A DNA stretch of 64,000 nt from NCBI RefSeq assembly GCF_900129875.1, contig NZ_FQXC01000001.1, forward strand, positions 496,001 to 560,000. The letters run 5' to 3'. The notes beneath the pieces are model-generated. The model was not told where the DNA came from. It saw only the letters and a program-made list of their open reading frames with translations, and made no database searches. Positions 33,988-42,816 of this stretch are shown here, piece by piece (position 1 is the first letter of the stretch; the number at the start of each line of letters is the position of its first letter). Source of the DNA: Marivita hallyeonensis. Its GTDB lineage: Bacteria > Pseudomonadota > Alphaproteobacteria > Rhodobacterales > Rhodobacteraceae. Both the position numbers and the translations under genes were made by a program.

Positions 33988-33999
33988 GATTATCGATAA
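33988..33999 (+). promoter_or_regulatory. TTATCGATAA-type operator, site 5, between divergent genes
   Basis: GATTATCGATAA, also extended leftwards by ATCGATT, lies between the TSUP gene and the b561-like gene. One site could control both directions. Confidence 0.65.
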
Positions 34000-34055
34000 A
34001 AAATGATCGATGCAACGAAGAATCTACCGTTGGCCGAAGTCAAAGGAGTGGCCCC

Positions 34056-34772
34056 ATGGCGCTAGAACAAACACATATTCCGACTGAAGTGTATCTGGGC
34101 ATTCTTAGCAGAACGATCGAAATCCATTGGAACTACCACGCGATCCTCATGGCCGGTATCTGGCTCATCCTCGTGCCGCTCTGCATCACGATCATCCGCT
34201 ACGGCAAACCCAAGCCGACAGAATTCGGGGTGCGCTCCAAAGTGAGCCTCTGGAACCGGGAATGGTGGTGGTTCAGCATCCACAAATACGGACTTTACGC
34301 CGCGGTTTTGTTATCTCTTGCGGGGTTGACGGTCGCATTGGTTGTCAGCCAGGGGTTCAGCGGGTCGGTGCATTCCATCTTGGGGCTGCTCACGATCCTT
34401 ATGGGCTGTTTGCAGGCCATCTCTGGTATGCTCCGCGGCACCCATGGCGGCAAGTTTTACTACACCGCCCGCCCGGATGACCCGGCATCGTGGCAGGGCG
34501 ACCATTACAGTCGCACCACGCGTCGCCGCATGTTCGAGGCCTATCACAAAACGGCTGGCTACTTCGCCGTTCTATTTGCCATCGGAGCGACCGGATCAGG
34601 TCTTATGCAATATCCGATGCCCATCTTCGCGTCTGTCCTGCTGTCACTCCCCTTTGTGTTCCTTGTTGTCTGGGTCGTGCTTGAGTTCTTCGAGCGGCGT
34701 TATGACGGCTACAAGGCCGTGCACGGCTACGGGCTCGAACATCCTTACAACAAGGCGCGCGAGTATCTTTGA
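34056..34772 (+). CDS. Cytochrome b561-like membrane protein
   Basis: A 238-aa protein with about five membrane segments and His residues placed as in the CYB561 domain: HWNYHAILMAGIWLILVP (about 24-41), WWFSIHKYGL (about 71-80), VHSILGLLTILMGCLQ (about 107-122) and YHKTAGYFAVLF (about 165-176). Such proteins carry two haems b and move electrons across the membrane. It would give a redox enzyme of this locus access to the respiratory chain. No covalent haem motif is seen. Confidence 0.65.
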   Translation: MALEQTHIPTEVYLGILSRTIEIHWNYHAILMAGIWLILVPLCITIIRYGKPKPTEFGVRSKVSLWNREWWWFSIHKYGLYAAVLLSLAGLTVALVVSQGFSGSVHSILGLLTILMGCLQAISGMLRGTHGGKFYYTARPDDPASWQGDHYSRTTRRRMFEAYHKTAGYFAVLFAIGATGSGLMQYPMPIFASVLLSLPFVFLVVWVVLEFFERRYDGYKAVHGYGLEHPYNKAREYL

Positions 34773-34804
34773 GCGCCCATTGATCTGACCTGAAAGGACG
34801 CAGA

Positions 34805-35755
34805 ATGGCCGATGTTGTCATACCCGAATTCATGGACGAACCCACGGCGCAAAGCCTGATCGCAGCCTTTGATGTGCATTGGGACCGAACGCTGTGGAGC
34901 AGACGCGCCGAACTGTTGGAGCGTGTCAGGAATGCCCGCGCTCTCATTGTGCGGAATGATACGCTTGTGAACACCGAGCTTCTTGATGCGGCCCCTCGGT
35001 TGCAGGTCGTGGCGCGCATGGGTGTGGGTCTGGACACAATCGATGTAGAAGCATGTGCCGCTCACGGGGTTGAGGTTGTTCCTTCAATCGGGGCCAACGC
35101 CGTGTCGGTCGCCGAGTATGTGATCGCAACAGCCATGATCCTTCTGCGTGGTCCCGCATATTATGCCACCTCGGATGTTGCTGGCGGCATCTGGGACCGA
35201 CCGAGGTTTGCGGGCGGGCGCGAGATTGCAGGGCGCACCATGGGCATCGTCGGGTTTGGTTCGATCGGACAAACCGTGGGCGACAAGGCCCGCGCGATGG
35301 GCATGGACGTGATCGCCTATGACGCTGTGATGCCTGATACCGCAGCAGCCTGGTCAAAGGCGCGGCGCGTCGATCTCGAGACCCTCTTGGCGCAATCCGA
35401 CGTCATCAGCCTGCATTGCCCAAAACTGCCCCAGACCATTGATCTGATAGACGCCGACGCCTTTGCGCAGATGAAATCCGGTGCCGTCCTGATCAACTCG
35501 GCGCGTGGCGGCATCGTCAATGAGGCGGCCTGCGCGGCAGCGTTGAAATCAGGTCAGATCTCCGGTGCCGCGCTCGACACGCTGGATGTCGAACCCATTG
35601 ATGCGACCGCCCAAGCCATCTTTCGAGACGTCCCCAACCTGATCCTCTCGCCGCATATTGCTGGCGTAACGCAGGAAGCGAACCGCCGCATTGCCGAGGT
35701 GGCGGCCGATACCGTGCGGCGCGTTCTGGGTGCCGCGCAGCCCATTCCAGCCTGA
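34805..35755 (+). CDS. D-isomer-specific 2-hydroxyacid dehydrogenase
   Basis: A 316-aa NAD(H)-dependent dehydrogenase of the SerA/LdhA type. GRTMGIVGFGSIGQTVGDKA is the coenzyme-binding motif (about 140-159), and the catalytic Arg (INSARGGIVNE), Glu (LDVEPID) and His (SPHIAGVT) are all present. It should interconvert a 2-hydroxy acid and a 2-oxo acid. (S)-Sulfolactate dehydrogenase SlcC belongs to this family and the opening (VVIPEFMDE) recalls it, but I cannot assign the substrate. It follows the b561-like gene by 32 nt. Confidence 0.85.
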   Translation: MADVVIPEFMDEPTAQSLIAAFDVHWDRTLWSRRAELLERVRNARALIVRNDTLVNTELLDAAPRLQVVARMGVGLDTIDVEACAAHGVEVVPSIGANAVSVAEYVIATAMILLRGPAYYATSDVAGGIWDRPRFAGGREIAGRTMGIVGFGSIGQTVGDKARAMGMDVIAYDAVMPDTAAAWSKARRVDLETLLAQSDVISLHCPKLPQTIDLIDADAFAQMKSGAVLINSARGGIVNEAACAAALKSGQISGAALDTLDVEPIDATAQAIFRDVPNLILSPHIAGVTQEANRRIAEVAADTVRRVLGAAQPIPA

Positions 35756-35764
35756 GGCCCGACC

Positions 35765-37042
35765 ATGCTGAACACGATCTCCAAATCGAATACCGATCTT
35801 CCCACGCCGGATTACGCCTATAACCTCAAACTGCTTGGTTACTCTGACCAAGGTGGCCGTCCCGACGGTGTGCAACTTATGGTCAACAAGGGCCACGCGA
35901 TTGTCGGACACATGTTCTCAGACGGCTTCAGCGTCATTGATTGCCGTGATCCGCGCGACCCGAAACCTGTGGCCTATGTGCCGGCGCCCCCGAACACCTG
36001 GAACATTCACCTGCAAAGCCATGAAGACCTGCTTTTGGTCATCAACGCAAAGAACATGTTTGCCGCGGCCGAATTTCAGGACGAGACCGAATACTACAAA
36101 GGCAAGCTTGGGAAGAAGGTCGGCACCGCAGACACCATGCTGTCGAAGACACGCGACTGGACGGCCGGCCTTTCCGTCTACGACATCTCCGATCCGGCCA
36201 ACCCACGTCAAATCGGGTTTATGGATGTCGAAGGTGGGGGCATTCATCGCCTCTGGTATGTCGGCGGCCGTTGGGCCTATGCCTCTGTGCTTCTCGATGG
36301 GTTCACCGACTACATCTTCGTGACCATCGACATGGCCGACCCGACCAACCCTAAGGAAGCTGGTCGGTATTGGCTGCCCGGCATGAACGCCGCCGCCGGG
36401 GAAAAGCCTGAGGACGGTCAAGCCCGAGCAGGTCTGCATCACGCAATTGTCCATGGAGATACGGCCTATGGTGCATGGCGAGATGCGGGCATGGTCATCA
36501 TGGATGTGAAAGACCGCAGTAATCCCGATTTGATTGTACACCGCAATTGGTCGCCGCCCTTCGGCGGCGGCACGCACAACTGCCTTCCGCTTCCCGACCG
36601 CGATCTGCTTGTGGTGGCCGATGAGGCCGTCCTGGACAATTGCGCTGATGGTATCAAGCACATCTGGCTCTTTGATACTCGCGAACTATCCAACCCGGTA
36701 AGCATATCGACCGTGCCGATCCCGGATGATGCCGATTATGTCAACAAGGGCGCGCATTTCGGTCCGCACAATATCCATGAAAACCGGCCAGATGGCCTAG
36801 TTAGTGACCAGCTGATCTTTGCGACCCAGCAGAATGCTGGGCTGCGCGTGTATGATATCTCGAATGAGTACCGTCCTGACGAAGTCGCAGCGTTTGTGCC
36901 GCCGGCCCCCGCGCGTCTGATGGACAAACGACCAAACCGCGAAAAGGTGATCCAGTCCTGCGATGTCTGGGTATCCAAGGAGGGCTTGGTTTACACTTCA
37001 GACTACAATGCCGGGTTGTACGTGCTCGAATACCAGGGGTGA
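35765..37042 (+). CDS. LVIVD-repeat beta-propeller protein
   Basis: A 425-aa protein made of repeats of the form GLSVYDISDPANPRQIGF, VTIDMADPTNPKEAGRY, GMVIMDVKDRSNPDLIV and LRVYDISNEYRPDEVAAF, spaced about 50-100 residues apart as in LVIVD propellers. There is no signal peptide. The GGGTHNCLPLPDRDLLVVADE segment has a His-x-Cys that could bind metal. Function unknown. It ends the transcription unit 9 nt after the dehydrogenase gene. Confidence 0.7.
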   Translation: MLNTISKSNTDLPTPDYAYNLKLLGYSDQGGRPDGVQLMVNKGHAIVGHMFSDGFSVIDCRDPRDPKPVAYVPAPPNTWNIHLQSHEDLLLVINAKNMFAAAEFQDETEYYKGKLGKKVGTADTMLSKTRDWTAGLSVYDISDPANPRQIGFMDVEGGGIHRLWYVGGRWAYASVLLDGFTDYIFVTIDMADPTNPKEAGRYWLPGMNAAAGEKPEDGQARAGLHHAIVHGDTAYGAWRDAGMVIMDVKDRSNPDLIVHRNWSPPFGGGTHNCLPLPDRDLLVVADEAVLDNCADGIKHIWLFDTRELSNPVSISTVPIPDDADYVNKGAHFGPHNIHENRPDGLVSDQLIFATQQNAGLRVYDISNEYRPDEVAAFVPPAPARLMDKRPNREKVIQSCDVWVSKEGLVYTSDYNAGLYVLEYQG

Positions 37043-37151
37043 TGCCTACTACGTTCGACCTCGAACCAAGGCACCGGATGTCAGGTGACCAGTAACCGAA
37101 ATCCACGTAACGCCTCTCGCCTGAACGTGTTTGTTCCTTTGAGCCTTTCCT

Positions 37152-37220
37152 AAGGTCCGCTTTGGAGAAGCTGCGCTGCCGCATTGATTGAACCAATGAA
37201 AGGCAACTCTGGGCCGTCCC
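37152..37220 (+). repeat. Dispersed oriented repeat, copy R7
   Basis: AAGGTCCGCTTTGGAGAAGC opens it, with GCTGCGCTGCCGC as a degenerate core and GGGCCGT at 37211-37217. It lies just outside the second HAD copy. Confidence 0.75.
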
Positions 37221-37276
37221 GGATGGTCGATCCCGGGCTTCAGATGGAGATGCTGCGCCGCCTCCGAGGTCTGTTG

Positions 37277-38025
37277 TGAGACCTAGTTCTTGATGTGACG
37301 TTGCAATATGGTGCGCAGTTCTTCAGTTCGATCCCAGTGGACAGCGTTCCAACCCTCCGATTGAGCAGCACTGACGTTTGGCATTGTGTCATCAACCAAA
37401 AGCAACTCATGCGGTCGGCGGCCGACTGCGTTCTCCGCGAAACGAAAAAACTCAGGCTGAGGCTTCTTGCTTCTTGCTTGCGCCGAGTACACGATCCCGT
37501 CCACATCTTCAGACAGTCGCATCACCTCCATCAGATAGGCCGCGCGCATGTGCTCCTGGTTCGTTGCCAAATAGACAGAAATCCCATCTCGCCTTGCAGC
37601 ACGAATATCGGAGAGAACTGGTTCGACAACTCTGGAGTCCATTTTAAACCAGTAAGCTACCAAATCATTAGCTTCGATCGTGGGCGCGATGCGCCTCAGG
37701 ATCCCCGCCAGCGTCGGCAACAGTGCCTTTTTGCCAACGACAATGTCATTCCACTCAGCTTCGAAGAACTCTTTGACGAGAACATCAGTCGGTATTTTCA
37801 TGTGCTTCTGCAGATCATGGTCCCAACGCAATCCATCGTTTGGACGGCCATCCACTAGTACGCCATCAACGTCGAGCATCAGACAATTGACCGTCACTGA
37901 AGTTTTCCTCTCTGAAATGTTGAGCAAGCTGTTATCGACATTCGAAGTAGTATCGTGAAGCCCTCGCATCAAAAGCGTTCGCTTCTTTCGAGCAACACCA
38001 AACCTTGACAGGTCCAAAGTGAGCC
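37277..38025 (-). repeat. Duplicated segment carrying HAD copy 2 (pairs with 2305-3050)
   Basis: Inverted second copy of the 745-bp unit at 2.3-3.05 kb. Recombination between the two would invert about 34 kb that includes both catabolic loci. Confidence 0.7.
37283..37897 (-). CDS. HAD-like hydrolase (phosphatase), copy 2
   Basis: A 204-aa near-duplicate of the protein at 2430-3044, with the same intact motifs (LDVDGVL, LATNQ, SKKPQPEFF, LVDDTMPNV). Visible changes are conservative (for example K/N at RPKDG, V/I at AGVLRR and RRGG/RRDG). Both copies keep the GTG start and a GAGAGGA ribosome-binding site, so both look functional. The base changes are scattered, which suggests a duplication that is not very recent. 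Confidence 0.8.
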   Translation of the reverse strand: MTVNCLMLDVDGVLVDGRPNDGLRWDHDLQKHMKIPTDVLVKEFFEAEWNDIVVGKKALLPTLAGILRRIAPTIEANDLVAYWFKMDSRVVEPVLSDIRAARRDGISVYLATNQEHMRAAYLMEVMRLSEDVDGIVYSAQARSKKPQPEFFRFAENAVGRRPHELLLVDDTMPNVSAAQSEGWNAVHWDRTEELRTILQRHIKN

Positions 38026-38208
38026 CAAAGTACCTGATGCTACGAAGATCGCGAATGTCTATTTCAGCACCGTGATAGCGTTAGCGAGGAAGAAGACCGC
38101 ATGCGCTTCTCAGGAACTTCTTTGGGCTGCTGCTTCCCACCATACTCTGCTTTGAAAGCCGTCCAATCCATCGTGAAAATCCAACCAACTCTGACAGGTG
38201 GAATTCCA
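37898..38208. other. Intergenic region upstream of HAD copy 2
   Basis: The first 130 bp belong to the duplicated unit. The remainder holds only a 35-codon minus-strand frame beginning MDWTAFKAEYGG (38171 to 38064) with no clear ribosome-binding site. Nothing else is recognised. Confidence 0.4.
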
Positions 38209-38901
38209 CTACATAGCGATATCTTCAAACGTGGTCTCCAGGAATAGAGATGGCATATTCGGAGCTGTGGCACGTTGTTGGGACAAGGCAAATCCGCGGG
38301 CAGCCAAGGTTTCCTGATCGCGACCGCCGACGGTGCAGTGTTTGGCAAAAGCGAAGGTTCTACCAAAACCGCTTCCTTTTGCGACATAGGCGTCTGTACG
38401 CACCAAATGCTGATGCTTTCGATCAGCATGTTTAGCGGCTTTGAGTGACGCCAGTCGCTTGTTGCGTCCGTTCTGCTCCGCTGCTCCGTTGACAGCCGTG
38501 AAATGGAACAGTGCCGCTGCGGATTTTCCGTAGGGCCGCGAATACGTATACGGCAGCGTTATGGCAAGCGTGTCTTCGCTTGGATGAGACCAGAGCAAAC
38601 AATGCGGTGCATTTATCCACCGGTCCAGCTTTTCGACATCGCCATCTATTTCGACCGGTTGCGCCCCTCTGACCGCTTTGCCCAAATCCGGTATCATCTT
38701 CCAGACCGTCGCCATGGCTGAACGCATCCTGGCCAAGTCGTCATTGGACCTTGTCTGCACGAAACCTAGACCTGACAAATCGCCTGCAAAGGTGCGTGTA
38801 TCAACTGTGTCATCCAAAGCCCTTGCGCTGGCCCAGAAGGCGGGCGCATCGTCATCGACGTCTTGCGAAGCGCTTCGCTTTTCTATCTTGGGAATCCTCA
38901 C
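38209..38901 (-). CDS. Hypothetical protein
   Basis: A 230-aa protein of no family I recognise. GTG 38901 has AGGAGACGAA directly upstream, which supports translation. Features are an acidic start (QDVDDDAPAFW), IDGDVEKLDRWINAPHCLLWSHPSEDT in the middle, and a C-terminal half rich in Arg, Lys and His without membrane segments. It stands alone between the duplicated HAD unit and a repeat, so it could be transferred cargo. Confidence 0.5.
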   Translation of the reverse strand: MRIPKIEKRSASQDVDDDAPAFWASARALDDTVDTRTFAGDLSGLGFVQTRSNDDLARMRSAMATVWKMIPDLGKAVRGAQPVEIDGDVEKLDRWINAPHCLLWSHPSEDTLAITLPYTYSRPYGKSAAALFHFTAVNGAAEQNGRNKRLASLKAAKHADRKHQHLVRTDAYVAKGSGFGRTFAFAKHCTVGGRDQETLAARGFALSQQRATAPNMPSLFLETTFEDIAM

Positions 38902-39221
38902 TTCGTCTCCTATCTAGTGCATTGGATTTCACAGCAATACACTCTGCTTGCAAGCGTGCCCAATTCTTTACGCATATTGCGAAACACCCAAAGGTCTGGT
39001 GCGTACTGACGGATTGCGATCACCCGAAAGTCGACCTTGGCAACCAAAGATCAGAGGTCCGCTTGGTCCGCGTTGCGGTCATCTGCTTCGGCGAAATGCT
39101 GCTCTCGCGAGGCAATGTTCGCTATGGGGGCTGCAACCGCAGCATCTGGAAAGACGGGCGAAGGTCCACTCAGGGCCGTTAATTCCCTTTCCCCATCTCA
39201 ATCGTCGCTGCCATCCTTGGC
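38902..39221. other. Intergenic region carrying repeat R8
   Basis: About 320 bp; repeat R8 is the only recognisable element. Its short plus-strand frames read through the repeat and are not credible genes. Confidence 0.5.
39112..39182 (+). repeat. Dispersed oriented repeat, copy R8
   Basis: Core GCTGCAACCGCAGC at 39130-39143, AAGGTCC at 39161-39167 and GGGCCGT at 39173-39179. It is a full copy. Confidence 0.8.
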
Positions 39222-40685
39222 TCACTCGCGCACGTACCGTCCTGTGGAGCTTTGGTCTACCGTGTAGTCCCAGGCCGTTCGATTTGTTTTCATCGCGTTG
39301 TTCACGACTTGCTTGAGCGGGAGTCGTTCCCACACTTCGGATCTGATTTTTGCCAGATCGAAGGTGCCGCCCGTTACCACCTTGTTCAGCTGCGCTTCGA
39401 TCTCTTGACAGTCGGCGTCTCCGGCGCGGTTGGTCCATTCGTTCGGATCTTCGGCGAGGTTGAAGAGCTGCGGTGCAGAACCGTGACAGTAATGATACTT
39501 CCAATCGCCCAAGCGGACCATGAATGAGGGCCGCATGATGCCCTCACCGTGGTATTCAGAGACAATCGGGATCACGTCGAGGTCCGCGCCCTGTATCGCC
39601 GCGAGCAGCGACCGCCCCTCCAAGGGCGCAACCGGCTCTTGGCCAGCGATATCGATCAGGGTGGCTGGCACGTCGATCAGAGACACGGGCGTGTCAATTT
39701 TGCAGGGTTCGGCATCGGGCAGATCAATGAACAGCGGAATCCGTGCCGACCATTCGTAGAGGCTCCGCTTTTGGATCATGCCCTTCTCGCCCAGCATTTC
39801 GCCATGGTCGGAGGTGACGATGACGACCGTATCATCGCAGAGCCCATTGTCTTCGAGAACCTCCAGAAGCTCCCCGATCTTGTCGTCGACGTAATGAGCA
39901 AGCGCGGCAAAGCCACGGCGCATGGCGATGAGGTTCTCGGGATCGCGTATCTCGTCGCCCCTGTGATGAAGGCCGTGCCAGCGCCGCATGGCCAGATCAA
40001 AGTCCGAATAGGTATCGTCCATGTCGTCGGGATAGTCAGGCAACGGGATGTCCGCGTCCTTGTACATCTCCCAGTATTTCTTGGGGACGTTGTAGGGCGG
40101 GTGAGGATTGGTAAAGGAGACGGTCAGCATCCATGGATTGGCGGGCGTATGGCGCAGATATTCCATGGATTTGAAATGGGTCTCCTCATCATATTGCAGC
40201 TCTTTGGACCATCCCGGCCCGATGTTTTCCGCCAGATATTGAGGGGTGAAATCAAACGCTTTGAAACCGGGATCATCCTCAGGCGGGAGAGGGTACGACC
40301 AGATAAACCCCGATGGATAAATGTCTGTGTTCAGGCGGCGCTGAAAGCCGTGCAACTGATCGGCGCCGATGAAGTGCATCTTGCCCGCCAAAACGGTCTC
40401 GTAACCGGCATTGGTGAGGTAATGCGCGAAGGTGGGAATGAAGCTGTGATAGGGGTCACCGTTGTCATAGCAGCCGGTCGTCGAGGTATTGAGCCCTGTC
40501 ATGAAACAGGATCGCGCTGGCACGCAAATCGGGCTTGGCGTATAGGCATTGGTGAAATTGGCCGAGCGCTTGGCAAGAGCGGAGATATTCTTGGTCTTTG
40601 CGCCAATCCCACCGCAAGCTTCCAACATGAAGGGTGTCATCTGATCGGCCATGATCAATAGGATGTTGGGTTGTCTGCCTGTCAT
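39222..40685 (-). CDS. betC: Choline-sulfatase-like sulfatase
   Basis: A 487-aa type I sulfatase. The N-terminal metal site (NILLIMADQ), the formylglycine motif PICVPARSCFMTG with C54 as the residue to be modified, and TSDHGEMLGEKG are all present. KMHFIGADQLHGFQ, shortly after the active site, is typical of choline-sulfatase. It would release sulfate from choline-O-sulfate and give choline for osmoprotection or growth. No signal peptide, as in BetC. ATG 40685 follows GGAGG by 10 nt. Choline oxidation genes and a transporter are not in the window, so a related substrate is possible. Confidence 0.75.
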   Translation of the reverse strand: MTGRQPNILLIMADQMTPFMLEACGGIGAKTKNISALAKRSANFTNAYTPSPICVPARSCFMTGLNTSTTGCYDNGDPYHSFIPTFAHYLTNAGYETVLAGKMHFIGADQLHGFQRRLNTDIYPSGFIWSYPLPPEDDPGFKAFDFTPQYLAENIGPGWSKELQYDEETHFKSMEYLRHTPANPWMLTVSFTNPHPPYNVPKKYWEMYKDADIPLPDYPDDMDDTYSDFDLAMRRWHGLHHRGDEIRDPENLIAMRRGFAALAHYVDDKIGELLEVLEDNGLCDDTVVIVTSDHGEMLGEKGMIQKRSLYEWSARIPLFIDLPDAEPCKIDTPVSLIDVPATLIDIAGQEPVAPLEGRSLLAAIQGADLDVIPIVSEYHGEGIMRPSFMVRLGDWKYHYCHGSAPQLFNLAEDPNEWTNRAGDADCQEIEAQLNKVVTGGTFDLAKIRSEVWERLPLKQVVNNAMKTNRTAWDYTVDQSSTGRYVRE

Positions 40686-41311
40686 CCCGCGTTCGCCTCC
40701 CCCAACCAACAATCGATGCCGTGATGTCAGGAGAGTGAAACAGTGCTGGTCGCGGTTGTCTAGCGTCGCCTGAACCCGAACTTGCGATCAGTATATAAAT
40801 GATCGGTGAGGCGGGCAGCGCAATTGCGGAACGAAGGGCAAGCATAGTCGGGTTTTCCGCGGGTTCACCCATGGCTACGTTTTTGCCAGTGCAGCGAACG
40901 GCGGCTATTTGGGCTGCAATTGCGGAACCTAAGACCACGTTTGAACGGCAGGAAAGGGCCGTAAGCGACGCGACGTTCTCCCTCACGTCGTGGGATTCTG
41001 AATCGCCCTTCAGGTCAGTTTCGATTCAAGGCCTGCTGGATCCTGCGCTTTGGGCGGAGGATCTCCTGAAACCAGTCCTCGAGTTGCTGACGAGGTTCTT
41101 GCTTCGATTTTACCCACCTCCAAGGTCGGCAGAGAGCCAAACTACTCTGATGCCGCGGAATTGGGCAACATAGTTTTTCTTCATCTTGCAGCAGTGGTCA
41201 CCTTGCCTTTCGTATGGTCCTGGCCTCGTCGACGAAAGCGTTCAGGACATCCCCCAGGGTGCTGCTGAAGTGGCCGAAACGTTCTGTGGCATCTTCCTTT
41301 TGCATTGCAAT
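40686..41311. other. Intergenic region carrying repeat R9
   Basis: About 625 bp. R9 lies in the middle. The 41.0-41.3 kb part has short frames on both strands that may be eroded coding sequence, but I recognise none. Confidence 0.45.
40894..40965 (+). repeat. Dispersed oriented repeat, copy R9
   Basis: GCTGCAATTGCGG is a partly decayed core (from 40913); GGGCCGT is at 40956-40962. Confidence 0.7.
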
Positions 41312-42538
41312 TCAACCAGATAGCACGATTTGTGCAGCCCTTGCGCCGGCACCGTGCGCTGCAGCGACGGAGATCGGGTGTGGTTCCTGCGCGGCATCAC
41401 CAGCGAAGAACACACGATCGGCTACGGGAACCCCATAATCAATGCGCGCACTGTCAGCGCCAAGTGCTCTCACCGAATAGGCCCCGAGCGCGAACGGGTC
41501 TGCCGATCAATCGTAGTGGTCGTGCGCCACGATCGCCGGGTGCGCGGCGCCGAATGCTTCGCGACATGCATCCGTTACGTGCGCGATGCGATCCCGCCCT
41601 GGCATTCGGGCTACGTCTCGCGCGTGATCGCCTGCGACGATGGCTGTAATCAATGGGAGGCTTGGATGTACGTGAAACCCGACCGCCTGGCCGCGGTTCG
41701 CCCGTGAAATGTCGAAGGCATACTCGGGAACATCTCGCAATCGGCTCTCGAGGCGTAGTCCGATCTTCATGAAACGACCCATCGGCAGCGCCTCGATTGC
41801 CGCCAAGGTCCGGTCTGGCAGTTCCGGCACGAAGTGTATTCGTCCGTCGCGCAGCACGCCCGTGGGAACCGTGACGATGACAGCGCGACCCTTGACGCTT
41901 CCCCAGGGGCCGGAGACAGTGACTGCCCCGCCGTCGTCCCAAGCGATCCGGTCCGCAGCGTGTTTGAGACGCGCAGGTATGTTCTTTCCCCAGTCTGCGA
42001 TCAGGCGACCGAGACCATTCTCGACGGTTCGGTCCTCGCCGTCCACGAAACTCATATAGTCGTCTACCGATAAGCGGTGGGGATCGGTGGCCATAGTGAA
42101 CGCCGCAAGTCGCTCGGCTGCTCCTGTCCATTCATCCGCGTCGGGCACCGTACCGAAGGAGAAGTCGCCCCGCACGAGGCTGCGCCATCCAAGGGACCAT
42201 TCAAGGCGTCTCGCGCCAGTGTCCAGTCTCTCGGCGCCATCCGGTACGATAGCGCCAGACCTCAGCACGCGCATGTCCTTGATCGGGCTGGGTCGGGTCG
42301 CCCTCCCCATTGCCCGCGCAATATCGGCGAATGGATTGGTTTCATAAGCATGCAGCCATTGTGCGCCCCGATCAAAAGGCAAGCCTAGAGCGGCATCGTG
42401 CGTCCACGCCCGCCCGCCGATGCGGTCGCGTGCTTCGAGTAGGGCGAAGGAGGCTCCGGCCGCTTGGAAAGTCCGAGCTGCCGAGAGGCCTGCAGCTCCC
42501 GCACCTGCAACTTGCCGCCGAGGACGGTTCTTGGGCAA
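41312..42538 (-). pseudogene. FAD-dependent amine oxidase interrupted by a stop codon
   Basis: The frame has the N-terminal FAD motif VAGAGAAGLSAART, then LLEARDRIGGRAW and FDRGAQWLH, as in flavin monoamine oxidases. It stops at TGA 41509-41507 after HDHYD, but the same frame continues SADPFALGAYSV, RVFFAGDAAQEPHPISVAAAHGAGARAA to TGA 41314-41312, which is the expected FAD-binding C-terminus. The family usually has Trp before xADPFA, so a TGG-to-TGA change explains it. The truncated 343-aa product would lack the C-terminal FAD contacts. The first Gly of the dinucleotide motif is also replaced and the start (TTG 42538) is weak. Confidence 0.75.
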
Positions 42539-42816
42539 GGGATGCCGAGTGCGCGATTGCGGGTTATCTGAAGCACTGTTCCGACAGGAGCGGTTGAGCG
42601 TTCCGCCTGTTTCATATCCCGTCCAGCGGTCCGGTTCTTACAATGCAGCTCAGTCCGGCCGAAACAATCCTGCGACGCTGCTGCCGCGAAAGCACGCTTC
42701 TCACCAAGAAATATGAGCTCGACCTGTCGTTGAATTTGCGTTCACAGCGTGTTTTCGGAAAGCGGGGCGCGCCAATGCAATAAGGCTGACCGGTGAAACA
42801 TTGCAATGGCCCGAAA

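Noticed and set aside
39549-40661. 370-codon plus-strand frame opposite the sulfatase
   Set aside because: Antisense to a gene with a complete sulfatase signature.
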